Below are positions 62,841-64,000 of a stretch of 64,000 nt of DNA, piece after piece. The notes below the pieces were generated by a model that saw only the letters and a program-made list of their open reading frames with translations, searched no databases and was not told the origin of the DNA. A program made the position numbers and the translations under genes. Origin of the DNA: Paenibacillus luteus (GTDB lineage: Bacteria > Bacillota > Bacilli > Paenibacillales > Paenibacillaceae). Numbering within the stretch: the stretch's first letter is position 1; the number at the start of each line of letters is the position of its first letter. The stretch covers positions 1-64,000 of the forward strand of contig NZ_SKCD01000015.1 in assembly GCF_006542765.1 (NCBI RefSeq), in the 5' to 3' direction.

Positions 62841-64000
62841 CTATTTGTTCCCAAACTGAGCATGGTGCAATCGGCTGTAGATGCCGCCCGCCGTGACGAG
62901 CTCCTCGTGGCGGCCTTGCTCGGTAATGCCTTGCTCCGTAACGACTACAATCCGATCCGCGTTCTTAATCGTTGCTAGGCGGTGGGCGATGACTAGTGTC
63001 GTCCTGCCGACCGAGAGCTCGGCGAGCGACTGCTGAATCGCTGCTTCCGTTTCCGTATCGAGCGCCGAGGTCGCTTCGTCGAGAATAAGAATCGGCGGAT
63101 TTTTGAGGAACATCCGCGCGATGGCAAGGCGCTGCTTCTGTCCGCCGGACAGCTTCACGCCGCGTTCGCCGACAACCGTATCGAGCCCGTTAGGCTGAGC
63201 ATGGATGAACTCCTCCAGCTTCGCCCTGCGCGCAGCCTGCCAAATATCCTCATCCGACGCGCCAAGCTTTCCGTAGCTAATATTTTCACGAATGGTTCCC
63301 GCGAATAAGAACACATCCTGCTGTACGATACCGATCTGCTTCCGGAGCGATTCCAGCTTCAAATTGCGCGTATCGTAGCCATCCACCGAGATGCTGCCTC
63401 CGTTGATCTCATAGAAACGCGGCAGCAAGCTGCACAGCGTTGTTTTTCCCGCACCGGATGGGCCTACGAAAGCAATCGTCTCGCCTGCACGGATGGATAG
63501 ATCGATATTTTGCAGCACCTTCGCTTCGCCTTCATAACCGAAAGTCACATTCCGGTATTCAATGTTTCCGCTCAATCGGTTAACCGCAATCGCATTCGGT
63601 TTGTCCGCTACGTCCGGTGCCGTCTCCAGCAGCTCTACATATCGCTTAAAGCCAGCGATGCCCTTCGGATAGCTTTCGATGACCGCGTTGATTTTTTCAA
63701 TCGGCTTGAAGAAAATGTTCGTCAGCAGCACAAAGCTGATAAATTCCCCGTACTTCAAGTCTCCTTTAATGACAAACCAAGTGCCGGCAATGAGCACAAA
63801 CACGGAAACGAGTCTCATCAGCATGTACGTTATGGAAGAGTTCAGGCCGATGATTTTGTAAGAGATGAGCTTCGCTTCCCGGAAACGCAAATTGTTAACC
63901 TTGAACAGCTTCTTCTCATGGCTTTCGTTCGAGAATGCCTGCACGACGCGGATACCGCCGACCGTATCCTCCACGCGTGCGTTGAAATCAGCCATGTCCG
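62841..64000 (-). CDS. ABC exporter, fused permease-ATPase (5' end outside window)
   Basis: At least 384 C-terminal residues of an MsbA/LmrA-type half transporter are present. The permease part begins inside the intracellular coupling region (ARVEDTVGGIRVVQAFSNE). The ATPase has Walker A GPSGAGKTT, the signature LSGGQKQRLA, Walker B ILILDEATSALD and the switch His in VIAHRLATI. The reading frame stays open to the window edge, so the true start lies beyond 64000. The substrate is unknown; relatives export drugs or lipids, often as heterodimers. Confidence 0.93.
   Translation of the reverse strand, partial: DMADFNARVEDTVGGIRVVQAFSNESHEKKLFKVNNLRFREAKLISYKIIGLNSSITYMLMRLVSVFVLIAGTWFVIKGDLKYGEFISFVLLTNIFFKPIEKINAVIESYPKGIAGFKRYVELLETAPDVADKPNAIAVNRLSGNIEYRNVTFGYEGEAKVLQNIDLSIRAGETIAFVGPSGAGKTTLCSLLPRFYEINGGSISVDGYDTRNLKLESLRKQIGIVQQDVFLFAGTIRENISYGKLGASDEDIWQAARRAKLEEFIHAQPNGLDTVVGERGVKLSGGQKQRLAIARMFLKNPPILILDEATSALDTETEAAIQQSLAELSVGRTTLVIAHRLATIKNADRIVVVTEQGITEQGRHEELVTAGGIYSRLHHAQFGNK

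Overview
The window looks like chromosomal DNA of a spore-forming Gram-positive bacterium, most likely Paenibacillus or a close relative. Signs are strong AGGAGG-type ribosome binding sites with frequent TTG and GTG starts, a BclB-type collagen-like exosporium protein, Spo0M, a YhcN-type sporulation lipoprotein, a KinA-like kinase, Bacillus-type Fur boxes, KhtTU and many c-di-GMP proteins. No rRNA, tRNA, prophage or CRISPR array was seen. The one clear mobile element is a group II intron. The assignment is inferred from protein families; no database was searched.

Layout. 1-135 is a 9-bp tandem repeat cut by the window edge. 368-2005 holds a SRAP-family protein that has lost its catalytic residues and an AraC regulator. 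2326-4360 is an iron-controlled operon (beta-propeller-like protein, flavodoxin, unknown protein) behind a perfect Fur box. 4870-6009 encodes the collagen-like exosporium protein. 6092-9115 has a YpmS-like protein, threonine deaminase and an aldo/keto reductase. 9244-12242 is a glycolipid operon (UgtP-like glycosyltransferase, LtaA-like flippase, TVP38/DedA protein). 12400-18000 has small hydrophilic proteins, an FUSC-type transporter, an AlkC-like protein, Spo0M and an MHYT-PAS histidine kinase. 18167-22727 has MscL with a zinc ribbon, a Nudix hydrolase and a probable spore-surface group: tyrosinase-like, Cys-rich and Met/Asn-repeat proteins and a manganese catalase.

22841-42520 is rich in signalling: a GGDEF-EAL protein with a degenerate cyclase motif, a 1,288-residue hybrid kinase with its response regulator, two HD-GYP proteins and a PAS-GGDEF protein. 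Among them lie TraX, a parvulin foldase, an aldose epimerase, an aldo/keto reductase, an MFS transporter and divergent deoC and purine nucleoside phosphorylase genes. 42588-45410 has a cupin and a khtTU K+/H+ antiporter operon. 45411-47676 is repeat-rich and gene-poor, with one orphan PD-(D/E)XK-like gene. 47677-49724 is a Fur-controlled AraC regulator read in one open frame with a siderophore-binding lipoprotein. 49898-54450 is a two-component system with a BcrAB/LanFEG-type ABC exporter. 55790-61827 combines a cytochrome c lipoprotein, TatC and TatA, and a Tat-exported GMC/gluconate-2-dehydrogenase pair. The group II intron sits just behind the terminator of that pair. The window ends with a YhcN-type lipoprotein and a 5'-truncated ABC exporter.

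Three themes link the genes. Iron limitation controls flavodoxin and siderophore uptake through three Fur boxes. Spore-surface proteins are concentrated near 5 kb and 19-23 kb. An exported flavoprotein dehydrogenase appears beside its own secretion system and a likely electron acceptor.
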